The notes beneath the pieces are model-generated. The model saw only the letters and a program-made list of their open reading frames with translations. It was not told where the DNA came from and did no database searches. Below are positions 6,977 to 16,758 of a stretch of 46,917 nt of DNA, in pieces. Source of the stretch: Lachnospiraceae bacterium (lineage in GTDB: Bacteria > Bacillota > Clostridia > Lachnospirales > Lachnospiraceae); contig JAFLSX010000013.1 of assembly GCA_022510705.1 (NCBI GenBank), positions 1 through 46,917 of the forward strand. Reading direction: 5' to 3'. The translations under genes and the position numbers were made by a program. Numbering within the stretch: the stretch's first letter is position 1; each line of letters opens with the position of its first letter.

Positions 6977-9900
6977 ATGGAAAAAATCAGGGATCGAATC
7001 ATTGCCTATATCTTGGTATTCTGTACGCTGGTCTCGGCGATCTGTACGGGGATTACTATGCCGGTATCGGCGGAAGAAGAGGGGACTGCTGAGCAGGGAT
7101 CTGTTGACGAGGGATTTATTGGTTTAAGCGGATACAAGATAAATATATGGGATAGTAATACGCAGAGCTGGAAACCACTTACTGATGATATGACGGTAAA
7201 AAACGGAGATAAGATCAGTATTGAGTTTAGCTGGGAGTTAGCAAATGGCGATACTTCAACAGAATTGAAGGCAGATATTACTCCGCTGAAAGGTATTCAG
7301 CTTGAAGGAAGTGTTTACAGGGATTTGCCGGATCTTAGCAATGCAAGTAAAGCGGTAGGCAAATACTGGGTAGAGAATAATGAATTGCATATCCGCCTAT
7401 TGGAAGATTATTTTATTCATCAGAGCGGAGAAAGAAAAGGCGCTGCTACCATTTTCGGCACAATCTATATTGAGGATGCCGAAAATGAAGATGGTGACGA
7501 TCTAATTAAGATTGGTGATGCCACTGCTAATCCTAACTTCTCCACTGAGGATTCGACACCGACAAGTAGTGCAGATGTAACAAAGACTGCAAAAGGAACA
7601 TTGACACAAGTAGAAGAAAACGGAAGGAAGGTTTGGAGGCAGACTTACCAGATTAGAATAGCGACCGGATGGAACAGTGGTGTAATAACAAATGTTTCTT
7701 TTAAAGATGAACTGGGTTCAAACCTGGAGAATATGTCTTCTTTGAAAGTAGTTAGTTCCAACAGTGAGCTTTTTGGAGTAGGGGAGAGCTATACCCTGGA
7801 TGAGATCAATGCAAAATTATCAGGGCAAAGTCTAGGCAGTGCAGAGGGTTATACAGAGATTATCTTTGAATATACCGTAGATATAAAAGAGGGTAAAGAA
7901 GACGGCGCTTTTGTACCGCAACCCAGCGAGGAATATAATAATACGGTTACCTTGCATTATACCAATAACAAAGAAAAGGACGTAGATAAGACATCTTCTG
8001 CCAAGGTAAAGGGGGCGGAACCAAGCATTACAAAGAGCGGAGTCCTGTCGGAGGATGGAAAGAAAATCATCTGGACTATTACCGTTAATTTAAATGGAAC
8101 GGAATGGGATGATATTACTGATATTACAGACATTCCCGGTGCCGGTCTTAAGAGCGAGGGAGGTTCTATCAAACATTTATTTAATGAAGAACCCCCTGAT
8201 TCAGGTATTTATGTCTGCAGATATGAAACAGAAATCACGGACGGGTATTTGAACAGCACCAGCGGCGGAACGGTTGTTAATAAAGTAAATATGACGACGA
8301 GTAATGGAGGCTCTTATGACGCGGAAGGACGTTATACGCTTCCGGCTAAGGATTGGGAGTTTAAGAAAGAAGGAGTGGAGAGCACTCAGGGTGCAGAGGG
8401 AACTCTCATTACTTGGAAAGTGACATTGGATATTCCTGCAGATGCAAAAAATGTAATCTTAGGGGATAGGACAGACAGCGGACATGAGATAACGGGAAAT
8501 ATCCTTGTTTCAATTGACGGCGAACAGGCAGTACTGGCAGCCAGCGGTGTATCCCAGGATAATTATATGGGTCTGAAAGGTACAATTCAAAGGGCTGATA
8601 TTATAGAAAGTCTGGATTGGCAGGGTATTCATTTTTCCGATACTTTGGCGGGTAAAAAAGTTGAAGTATATTATACGACTCGGGTACTTGCCGGTACGGC
8701 GTTTAAAAACTGGGCAAAAGTTTCCTATGATGATCCTGCCGGTAGCAGTTCGCGGGAAACCGAGGCAAGTTGGGAAAATAGTACCGCGCTTTCCAAAGTG
8801 GGTACGGCAAGAAATGACTCTTATGCTATTGACTATATCCTGAAGATAGATTTAACGAAAGTTAAACTTCCTGATGAAAGCAGTCTTGGGGAAGAAGAGA
8901 GTATTATAATAGAAGATATTTTACCGGAAGGTCTTATACTGGATGAGGAAATAGGCGTTACCATTAAAGATAGGCAAGTAAACCAGTGGGGAGGAGACCA
9001 GGATATGTACTATCAGGGGCTAGACTGGCCTAATCCTTCCACGGTAAGTTATAAGCTGGTAGAAGATGGACAGAAGATTGTTTTCACTGTGCCGGTAACC
9101 AAAGATTTGCTGAAAATTGCTCAATGGGCGAAACTTTTCCCGGAGTATAACACGACGCCCTACCTCTATATTTATTATACCTTAAAAGTGGAAGATACTA
9201 AGAAATTTGTTACGGACGGAAAAACTCTGAACGTTATGAATAATGCTTCAGGAACTTTTAGAGGGGGATCTATAGGTAGTGATACCACAACGACGCCTTT
9301 AACACCAAATCCGATAGTCATCAAAAACTTCACTTATGAAGGCCCGAATGAAAACGGAGATGTCGGTACGGCTCCTTATGTTTACTATGAAATCGAAATT
9401 AATAAGGAAAAATTCGATTTGTCACCAGGGGGGGATACCCTGCAGGCAAAGGATTTTCTGGGCAGTGCGCTGTCATATGACTTAACTTCCATAAAAGTAT
9501 ATGAAATGCGTGACGGAGAGTGGCAGGCGTTGGAGTTGAGGACAGATTATCGCTATACCTATAGTCTGATAGAAAACTCCTTAACATTTACATTGCCTGA
9601 TAGCAAACATTTAAAGATAACCTATAATGCGCTGGTTTCTTTGGAGTATTCCGAGAAAAATAATCCTTTTTTAGGCGAGGATAATTCTAAGAATACCTTC
9701 AGTTTGACCGGATATGATTCAAATACAACAAAAGCAAGCACAACAATTAATAAGGCGGTAATCAAGCCGTACGCATATGCCGAAGGAAATACGGTAGGTA
9801 TTTTTGTTCAAAAATATTATATGGACGACGGTCTTATGCAGAATTTGCCCGGAGCAGTATTCCGAATTGTCCGTGTAGAGTGGCAGGATAACGAATGGAA

Positions 9901-12900
9901 AGAAGTAACCGGTGCAGGAGAGCAGCGTTGGGAAAATCTTGCAGTAGGTGAGAATGGCAAACTGCAGCAGTTAGGTCTGGTGAAGGGATATGTCTACATG
10001 CTGGAAGAAACCACAGCACCGAAGGATTTTTCTCCGGGCGCACCCATGTATTTCGTGATTCCGGCAGAAGATACAAGTAAGGAAGTTCTAGAGGATCTAG
10101 AGGGTAAAGGCGTTAAAACCTACGCCTCCCAAGGAACCATTTATTATGTAAACGAAAAGTCAACGGAGGAAGAAACCCCGAAAGGCGAGTTGGTTATCAC
10201 CAAGACCGTTACCGGAGCAACGAAGGAACAGGCAGAGGATGCTCTGGAGTTTACGGTGACGGGTCCTAACCCTGATGGCCAGTCTAAAGTTTATACCTTG
10301 AAAGACGATGTCGTTAACTATGAAGATGGAATCTGGACATTAACCCTAAAGGATTTAGAGCCCGGCGAGTATACTGTAGAAGAGACTCAATATAAGATAG
10401 ATGGTAAGGTAACAAAAACCGTTTCTTATACGGTGGATGGAAATACTACTACTCTGGTAGAGGATTATGAATCCAAAGAGGGAGCACAATCTGCGACTGT
10501 AACCGTGACGGAAAACGGCAGCATTACAGTAGCTTATGTAGATGAATATAAGGACCTCGGCAGCCTGACAATTCAGAAAACGGTTTCCGGTGATTTGGAT
10601 TGGGCTGGGGCATTAGCCGGAGGAACTTGGAGTTTTGAGGTTTACAGTGGGGAAACGCTCGTAGGCGGTTCTTCTATTAGTAGTGCAGATTTTGACGGAG
10701 AAGACAATGAGCGTTCTTATACGATTTCCGGATTAAAGCCGGGTACGTATACTGTAAAAGAAACCGTGACCAGTCCCGATGGATATACTTGCAGCACGAC
10801 CTATAGTGTGAATGTAAAAGAAGGTGGGGTAGAAGATAAAGACGCTTCCGTAACCGTGGCAGCAGGCGGGAACACTACGGTTTACTTTACCAATACCTAT
10901 TTCCAGAATCCCGGAACCCTGACTATTACAAAGATCGTGGATGGCGATAGCGGTCTTACTTTTGGTGCCATACAGAATGACGAGAATGAAGAGTTAAGTT
11001 TTATAGTATGGCGTATAAAGGAAGATGGACAGCCTGAGCAATATGGAGAGGCACTGCCCAACGAAAAGGTACAGTGGAAATATTCTTCAGAAAACTGCTA
11101 CACCTTGACTTTAGATAATTTACCGCCCGGAGAATATTACGTGGAGGAGATTGCATCCGTCAATGTAACTTCCGGAGGCAAGAAATATATTCTGACGGGA
11201 GTTTCCTATGAAGTTGGAGAAGATGGAGAAACAACCCAGAAAACAGGCTCCTTTACTATTGAGGAAACCCCAAAACAAACCGCTTCCTTTGAGGTTAAAA
11301 AAGACGGCAATATTACAGTAGAATTCACCAATACCTACGAAGCCAATGTAGGTAATTTAGTCCTGCAGAAAAAAGTCGATGGCATTATGAACGGCGGAAA
11401 TCCTGCTGATGCGGAAGCGGCGTGGGAAGCTGTAAGAGAGACCCTGAAATTTGAGGTCTTTAAATGGAATGCAGAAAAAGAAGAATATGAACCTTTCCGT
11501 ACTATTTTCGGCAAGGATATGAGTGATGAAGAGGGTACGGATTTATGGGAGTTCCATGAGGGTGTTGCAGTATATACGTTGGAGAATATAAATGCCGGAC
11601 GATATAAAGTGGTAGAGATTTCGGAAGGCGTGAGCGGCTATGCCTTAACTACGGAGTATGTGGTCGATTTTGACGATTCATCAAAAACTACGGATGGTGC
11701 GGTGATAGAGATTACAAAAGGTGGCAGCACAACCGTAACCATTGAGAATACCTATGAGCCTGCCGATGCCGAACTGGTGTTGGAGAAGAAGGTAGAAGGC
11801 ATTTTGGGTGAAGATGGAGAGCCGTTGGATCCCAAAACGGAGAAGGAAGCCCAAAAAGCTTGGGACGCAGTAAAGGGCGGTCTGACATTTGTCATAGAGG
11901 AAAATGGTACTGAAAAAATGCGGGTGTCGGGTGGTGATGATGGCTGGAATTATGACCCGAATAGCGGCAGCTTTAAAAAGACCGTATCCCTTTCTCCGGG
12001 AACCTACACGGTAACGGAGCAGATAAGTAATATACCGGGGTATGTATGGAAATCTGTCTCTTATACCGTTACGGTTAGCGGCCAGGATGCATCGTCAGCC
12101 AGCACAGAAAATAGCGCAGACACTGCGACCACACAATTAAAGACATCTAATATTGTGTTAGGACCTCAAGGCAGTGCTACGGTTTGTTATACCAATGAAT
12201 ATGAGGGCAGGGGAACGCTGATTCTGAACAAAACCGTGACCGGTTTAAGTAAAGAGAAACTGGAAGAGATCATTGGCGCTGGAAAAATCAAATTCACCAT
12301 TCAAAGTGCGGAGACAGGAAAGACGTATAATTGTGTATTTACGTTGGATGCTTTTAGCGACGGCACAGAAGAAGACGGAACCTATACTTTTACACTCAGA
12401 TTTGATGGAAAGAATGGTGAAGGTCATAAGGAAATGCTGCCTGCGGGCACCTATACAATAGTAGAAAGTGATTTTACTGTAAATCATTATTCTGAAAAGG
12501 TTACATTCGAAGTAACGCAGCCGGATGATAAGCAGGGACCTTCAAATGATTCCGGCAATGTATATGTGGCTGGTTTTACGATAAAGGCTGGTAAAGAAAC
12601 CGAAGTAAACTTCCATAATGATTACGAAGTGAAGCAGGGTACTCTGATTCTGCAGAAAACAGTGAGCGGCATTCTGAGCGGAGAGGATACTCTTGCAGGC
12701 CGGGACGCTTGGGAGGCAGTTAGAGGAAGTCTAACCTTTTACGTGTATGCTGCGGAGAATGGCGGCTATGATAAAGAGCATCCCGTCAAAACCATTTCCG
12801 GTGGTGATCCGGAAGGATGGAGATTTGAAGATGGAGTTGCGGTTTTCAAGCTGAATTTGGATCCCGGCACCTATATAGTTGTGGAATCTGCTGACATAGA

Positions 12901-15655
12901 CGGCTATGATTTAGAAACGGTCTATAAAATTGAGGTTGGGGGAAATTCCGAACCAACAGAAGAAGAAATAGAAATAGAGATTGAAAGCGAAGAAGAGATA
13001 ACGGTTAGCGTAACCAATACCTATTCACAGAATACTGGCAGCCTGACGATTAAAAAGACAATAACCGGAGACCTTAAATGGGATGAGATAAAGGCCGGTC
13101 TGTCCTTTGAAATTTATGTGGCAGGAGAAGAGATTACGGGTAATCCTGTAGAGACAATTCTCGGTTCAGATCCACTTTGGAAACCTTCTGCAGACGGCAA
13201 GAGTGCTACTTATAAGATCTCTGGCCTGGAGCCGGGTCAATATACGGTAATAGAGCTCGTGGAAGAGGGAGAAATCGTTGGCGAGAATGGCAAGAACTAT
13301 GTCCTGTCAGAGGTGACCTACAAGGTTGGCGAGATTTCGGGGGAAGATAAATCTATTACACCGGTTCTCGTTAAAAAAGGAGAAGATATCCTTGTTGAAT
13401 TTAGCAATACTTACGCAGAAAACGTAGGTACTCTTGTATTGCAGAAATCGGTGACAATTGCTCAGGGTTCGGACGGATATGCAGAACCGAAAGCTGCTTG
13501 GGATACGGTTAAGGATAGTTTGGAATTCAAGATATATGCGTATAATGCCCAGACGTCACTCTATGATGCGGAGCCTATCGAAACCATTTTAGGCAGTAAT
13601 GAGAACTGGAATTTTAATGAGCAAGACAAAGTTGCAGTTTTCACACTGAATTTAAAACCTGGTCAATATAAGATAGTTGAGACTAGAAAAGGCCTAGATG
13701 GTTATACTTGGGTAAAAACATCCTATGCAGTTAAAGAAGTGCCGGCAGAGGGTGAAGGCGCAGCATTTGAGCTCAATAGAGAAGATACCATAACAGTTGC
13801 CGTTACGAATGAGTATTCGCAGCAGAGAGGTAAGCTGATCCTTACCAAGACAGTGGAAGGCCTTATTGCGCCGGCAACTGCAGAGGGGATAGTTGAGTTT
13901 ACAATAACAGACGGCAAGGATTATAGGGAAACCTTTACGTTAGGAAGTAATGGATTCTCTAAGAACGGAAGTGATAATGAGTATAAATTGGAACTCGAAC
14001 TGCCAATAGGAGAGTACACCATAACGGAAACCCATTATGAGATTACCGGCTATATAACGGAAGAAGTTAGTTATATTGTGAATGGCAATGAACCCGGGAA
14101 AACTGTTTGGGTAAAGAATGGAACAGAGAACGTAAAGAATCAGAAGGTTACCGTAAAGGTAGAATATGAAAAAGATACTACAGTAGCCTATACGGACAGC
14201 TATGTACTGCCAGAACCCGACCAAGGCATGCTGACCCTCAAAAAGACTATATCAGGTGTCTTTGGGTGGAACGATGTGGTGGCAGGAAATCTGCGGTTTG
14301 AAGTTTATGAAGTTACCGAAGGCGGCGAAGAAAAAGTAGGTACGTATACTGTCACCAATGTTCCGGGCAGCACCGATCAGGCTTGGGAACACACTATTTA
14401 TCTCAATCCGGGTAAATATATCGTGAAAGAGGTTTGGGATGGAAAAGCCGGCATCTCTTGTACTGCGACTTATGAAGTGACGGAAAATGGAAGCAGCAGA
14501 CAACCGGATGCAGACGCAGACAGTGCTGAAGTGACGATAACAGAAAACGGCAAAAGTGAAGTTGCCGTTAAGAATGATTATGTACAGGAGAAAGGCCAGC
14601 TCAAAATCACAAAGACTGTAAGTGGTGTGCCGGATGAATTGGCCAAGGAGAAAATAGTCTTTACGGTAACGAATACGACAACCGGGGAAGTAAAGTATTA
14701 TACGCTGAAGGAATTCGAAAAACCGGGACAGGAGTATGTTCTGACGCTGGAAGCTAATGTAGGCCACAATTATACGGTTGAGGAAACCTATGCTATTGAT
14801 GGATTCATAACGCAAACAGTAAAATATAAAATCGAAAGTGGAGCCGATATTTATCTGATACAAAATGGTAATACGGCAAGTACTAATGTACCGACAGTTG
14901 TTATAAATGCGCAAGGTCAAACCGCTACGGTAGCATACACGGATGTTTATGCGAAAGTACCCAGCCTTGTTTTGAAAAAGAGCGTGGAGGGCCTAACGTG
15001 GGATAAAGTAAAGGACTCCATCAGCTTTACCGTTAAGGGTCCCAGTTATCCTACGGGAGAAGTTTTTGACGGAAGCAAGTTTGAGGTGATAGACGGAATT
15101 CCTACCTGTACCATTCCCAATCTGGAACCGGGTAATTATACCATAACAGAGACGGTGACGGATATAGAGGGGAACTATACTTGCACAACGAAATATACTG
15201 TGGATACGGGCAGTGATGGGAATGGAAATACGGCCAAAGATGTACCATTGACAGCAGGCAAAGATAGCACGGTAGTATTTACTAATACCTATACGCAGCT
15301 AGAAGTATCGGAGACTTCACCGGCACCTTCAACCGACCCGGCACCTTCAACGGATCCGAGTCCGTCACCTTCAACCGACCCGGCACCGAAACCTTCGACT
15401 CCGGCGAACACAACAACTCCGCCGTCAACGCCGAAACCGGATCCGACACCCGCACCGACTCCGATTCTGCAGGTACCGTCAACCCCGTCACCATCGGTAG
15501 TGCCGGAAGAGGGAGGCAACGTATTGAGTGCCGAGAGGGACAGAGTGCCGCAGACGGGCGATTACTTCTTTATGTGGCTGTCACTGTTCTTAGCCAGCCT
15601 GAGCTCTTTGATCGGGTATTTGTCGTTCTTAAATAAGAAGAACCGCAAATCCTGA
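6977..15655 (+). CDS. Giant sortase-anchored adhesin with 13 Cna-B-like domains
   Basis: A 2892-residue surface protein. Residues 1-32 form a signal peptide ending in VSA. Residues from about 43 to 940 hold beta-rich adhesin-type domains with no repeat pattern. Residues from about 940 to 1065 form a SpaA-like domain with Lys946 and Glu1010/1011 (MLEETTAP). Thirteen related Cna-B-like domains of 114-149 residues begin at 1069, 1195, 1312, 1458, 1597, 1746, 1888, 2020, 2150, 2284, 2417, 2539 and 2662. Each has an early K(x)V/I segment, a YxVxE or YxIxE segment, and ends in NTY, NEY, NDY or a D variant. A Pro/Thr/Ser stalk (about 2779-2845), the sorting motif VPQTG (2857-2861), a hydrophobic helix and a basic tail follow. 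Such proteins are linked to peptidoglycan or pili by sortase. No sortase gene is in the window. The ligand is unknown. Confidence 0.93.
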   Translation: MEKIRDRIIAYILVFCTLVSAICTGITMPVSAEEEGTAEQGSVDEGFIGLSGYKINIWDSNTQSWKPLTDDMTVKNGDKISIEFSWELANGDTSTELKADITPLKGIQLEGSVYRDLPDLSNASKAVGKYWVENNELHIRLLEDYFIHQSGERKGAATIFGTIYIEDAENEDGDDLIKIGDATANPNFSTEDSTPTSSADVTKTAKGTLTQVEENGRKVWRQTYQIRIATGWNSGVITNVSFKDELGSNLENMSSLKVVSSNSELFGVGESYTLDEINAKLSGQSLGSAEGYTEIIFEYTVDIKEGKEDGAFVPQPSEEYNNTVTLHYTNNKEKDVDKTSSAKVKGAEPSITKSGVLSEDGKKIIWTITVNLNGTEWDDITDITDIPGAGLKSEGGSIKHLFNEEPPDSGIYVCRYETEITDGYLNSTSGGTVVNKVNMTTSNGGSYDAEGRYTLPAKDWEFKKEGVESTQGAEGTLITWKVTLDIPADAKNVILGDRTDSGHEITGNILVSIDGEQAVLAASGVSQDNYMGLKGTIQRADIIESLDWQGIHFSDTLAGKKVEVYYTTRVLAGTAFKNWAKVSYDDPAGSSSRETEASWENSTALSKVGTARNDSYAIDYILKIDLTKVKLPDESSLGEEESIIIEDILPEGLILDEEIGVTIKDRQVNQWGGDQDMYYQGLDWPNPSTVSYKLVEDGQKIVFTVPVTKDLLKIAQWAKLFPEYNTTPYLYIYYTLKVEDTKKFVTDGKTLNVMNNASGTFRGGSIGSDTTTTPLTPNPIVIKNFTYEGPNENGDVGTAPYVYYEIEINKEKFDLSPGGDTLQAKDFLGSALSYDLTSIKVYEMRDGEWQALELRTDYRYTYSLIENSLTFTLPDSKHLKITYNALVSLEYSEKNNPFLGEDNSKNTFSLTGYDSNTTKASTTINKAVIKPYAYAEGNTVGIFVQKYYMDDGLMQNLPGAVFRIVRVEWQDNEWKEVTGAGEQRWENLAVGENGKLQQLGLVKGYVYMLEETTAPKDFSPGAPMYFVIPAEDTSKEVLEDLEGKGVKTYASQGTIYYVNEKSTEEETPKGELVITKTVTGATKEQAEDALEFTVTGPNPDGQSKVYTLKDDVVNYEDGIWTLTLKDLEPGEYTVEETQYKIDGKVTKTVSYTVDGNTTTLVEDYESKEGAQSATVTVTENGSITVAYVDEYKDLGSLTIQKTVSGDLDWAGALAGGTWSFEVYSGETLVGGSSISSADFDGEDNERSYTISGLKPGTYTVKETVTSPDGYTCSTTYSVNVKEGGVEDKDASVTVAAGGNTTVYFTNTYFQNPGTLTITKIVDGDSGLTFGAIQNDENEELSFIVWRIKEDGQPEQYGEALPNEKVQWKYSSENCYTLTLDNLPPGEYYVEEIASVNVTSGGKKYILTGVSYEVGEDGETTQKTGSFTIEETPKQTASFEVKKDGNITVEFTNTYEANVGNLVLQKKVDGIMNGGNPADAEAAWEAVRETLKFEVFKWNAEKEEYEPFRTIFGKDMSDEEGTDLWEFHEGVAVYTLENINAGRYKVVEISEGVSGYALTTEYVVDFDDSSKTTDGAVIEITKGGSTTVTIENTYEPADAELVLEKKVEGILGEDGEPLDPKTEKEAQKAWDAVKGGLTFVIEENGTEKMRVSGGDDGWNYDPNSGSFKKTVSLSPGTYTVTEQISNIPGYVWKSVSYTVTVSGQDASSASTENSADTATTQLKTSNIVLGPQGSATVCYTNEYEGRGTLILNKTVTGLSKEKLEEIIGAGKIKFTIQSAETGKTYNCVFTLDAFSDGTEEDGTYTFTLRFDGKNGEGHKEMLPAGTYTIVESDFTVNHYSEKVTFEVTQPDDKQGPSNDSGNVYVAGFTIKAGKETEVNFHNDYEVKQGTLILQKTVSGILSGEDTLAGRDAWEAVRGSLTFYVYAAENGGYDKEHPVKTISGGDPEGWRFEDGVAVFKLNLDPGTYIVVESADIDGYDLETVYKIEVGGNSEPTEEEIEIEIESEEEITVSVTNTYSQNTGSLTIKKTITGDLKWDEIKAGLSFEIYVAGEEITGNPVETILGSDPLWKPSADGKSATYKISGLEPGQYTVIELVEEGEIVGENGKNYVLSEVTYKVGEISGEDKSITPVLVKKGEDILVEFSNTYAENVGTLVLQKSVTIAQGSDGYAEPKAAWDTVKDSLEFKIYAYNAQTSLYDAEPIETILGSNENWNFNEQDKVAVFTLNLKPGQYKIVETRKGLDGYTWVKTSYAVKEVPAEGEGAAFELNREDTITVAVTNEYSQQRGKLILTKTVEGLIAPATAEGIVEFTITDGKDYRETFTLGSNGFSKNGSDNEYKLELELPIGEYTITETHYEITGYITEEVSYIVNGNEPGKTVWVKNGTENVKNQKVTVKVEYEKDTTVAYTDSYVLPEPDQGMLTLKKTISGVFGWNDVVAGNLRFEVYEVTEGGEEKVGTYTVTNVPGSTDQAWEHTIYLNPGKYIVKEVWDGKAGISCTATYEVTENGSSRQPDADADSAEVTITENGKSEVAVKNDYVQEKGQLKITKTVSGVPDELAKEKIVFTVTNTTTGEVKYYTLKEFEKPGQEYVLTLEANVGHNYTVEETYAIDGFITQTVKYKIESGADIYLIQNGNTASTNVPTVVINAQGQTATVAYTDVYAKVPSLVLKKSVEGLTWDKVKDSISFTVKGPSYPTGEVFDGSKFEVIDGIPTCTIPNLEPGNYTITETVTDIEGNYTCTTKYTVDTGSDGNGNTAKDVPLTAGKDSTVVFTNTYTQLEVSETSPAPSTDPAPSTDPSPSPSTDPAPKPSTPANTTTPPSTPKPDPTPAPTPILQVPSTPSPSVVPEEGGNVLSAERDRVPQTGDYFFMWLSLFLASLSSLIGYLSFLNKKNRKS
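10181..15303 (+). repeat. Thirteen tandem Cna-B-like domain repeats within the adhesin
   Basis: The coding sequence repeats at protein level every 340-450 bases, with starts at 10181, 10559, 10910, 11348, 11765, 12212, 12638, 13034, 13424, 13826, 14225, 14591 and 14960. The units are diverged, with no long identical DNA, so the array is old or under diversifying pressure. By internal spacing and motifs they fall into three classes: about 1, 6, 10, 12; about 2, 3, 8, 11, 13; and about 4, 5, 7, 9. Confidence 0.85.
15316..15500 (+). repeat. Pro/Thr/Ser-rich stalk coding repeat
   Basis: Near-identical 18-base units encode APSTDP, followed by degenerate PTP and PSP runs. This is the cell-wall-spanning stalk just before the VPQTG sorting signal. 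Repeat number is likely to vary between strains. Confidence 0.75.
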
Positions 15656-15666
15656 AAAGAGTTCCA

Positions 15667-15695
15667 TTGAAGATGGCTGAAAAATGTGTTACACT
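15667..15695 (+). promoter_or_regulatory. Possible promoter of the DHH phosphoesterase gene
   Basis: TTGAAG (15667-15672) and TACACT (15690-15695) are 17 bases apart, 51 bases before the GTG start. The boxes are only partial matches. Confidence 0.35.
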
Positions 15696-15745
15696 GACAA
15701 AAGAATAAAATAGATACAAAAGGAACTTGGTAAGGAGGAAGTATT

Positions 15746-16666
15746 GTGAGATTAGTAACTCGTTCTGATTTTGATGGGCTTGCCTGCGGAGCGCTGCTTT
15801 TGGAGGCAGGGATTATTGACAGTTGGAAATTTGCACATCCCAAGGATCTGCAGGACGGACTTGTGGAGATAGACGAAAACGATTGTCTGGCAAACGTGCC
15901 TTATGTGGAAGGCTGCGGATTATGGTTTGACCATCATTCCAGCGAGCATGAGAGACTGCAGCTGCAGGGAAAGTATAAGGGAGAGAGCAGAATTACGCCT
16001 TCCTGCGCAAGGATTATTTATGAGTATTACGGCGGCAGGGAGCGCTTTCCCCAGTTTGATGATATGATGATAGCCGTAGACAAGGTGGATTCCGGTGATC
16101 TGACTGCAGATGAGATTTTGAATCCTACGGGCTGGATACTGGTTGGCTTTTTGATGGATCCCAGAACCGGTCTCGGCAGATGGCGCCAGTTTTCTATTTC
16201 TAATTATCAGCTTATGGAAAAGCTGATGGAAGCCTGCCGTACCATGACTACGGATGAGATTTTGGCATTGCCCGATGTGCAGGAACGAATCGAGGTATAT
16301 AACGAGCAGACGCAGAAGTTTAAGGAGATGGTTACCAAGTATACCCGCGTAGAGGGCAATGTGATTATTTCCGATTTAAGAGGGGTTGACCCCATCTATA
16401 CCGGCAATCGTTTTATGATCTACAGTATGTATCCCGAGCAGAATATTTCTGCTTGGATCGTAAGCGGACGTGGCGGTCAGGGCTGCTCTGCGGCAGTGGG
16501 TTACAGTATTTTAAACAAAACTTCCGATGTCAATGTGGGAAGCCTGATGTTGAAGTATAACGGCGGCGGACATAAGAAGGTAGGTACCTGCCAGTTTACC
16601 AACGAAAACATGGATACGGACCTGCCCAAGATGTTAAAAGAGCTTTGTGAGATGGCCAACAGCTAA
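15746..16666 (+). CDS. DHH family phosphoesterase
   Basis: A 306-residue soluble protein with a GTG start behind AAGGAGGAAG. The N-terminal DHH domain shows the metal-binding motifs SDFDGLACG (about residues 7-15) and WFDHHSS. The C-terminal DHHA1-type motif is GGGHKKVGTC (about 272-281). The DHH superfamily includes NrnA-type oligoribonucleases, cyclic-di-AMP-linked phosphodiesterases, RecJ and pyrophosphatases. With no membrane, GGDEF or CBS part, a small-nucleotide or nanoRNA phosphodiesterase is plausible, but the substrate cannot be told from sequence. It stands alone, with 92 bases to the next gene. Confidence 0.85.
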   Translation: MRLVTRSDFDGLACGALLLEAGIIDSWKFAHPKDLQDGLVEIDENDCLANVPYVEGCGLWFDHHSSEHERLQLQGKYKGESRITPSCARIIYEYYGGRERFPQFDDMMIAVDKVDSGDLTADEILNPTGWILVGFLMDPRTGLGRWRQFSISNYQLMEKLMEACRTMTTDEILALPDVQERIEVYNEQTQKFKEMVTKYTRVEGNVIISDLRGVDPIYTGNRFMIYSMYPEQNISAWIVSGRGGQGCSAAVGYSILNKTSDVNVGSLMLKYNGGGHKKVGTCQFTNENMDTDLPKMLKELCEMANS

Positions 16667-16758
16667 AGAATGATTGCAAAAATACCGAAATAATAGGCAG
16701 AAGATTATAATGAAAGCAGAGGAAACGGATTTCCGAAAAGAATCAAGGAGGATTCTAT

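Noticed and set aside
14252..14920. Reverse-strand frame of 222 codons within the adhesin
   Set aside because: It is opposite the Cna-B-like units and has no ribosome site; the forward frame shows clear repeats.
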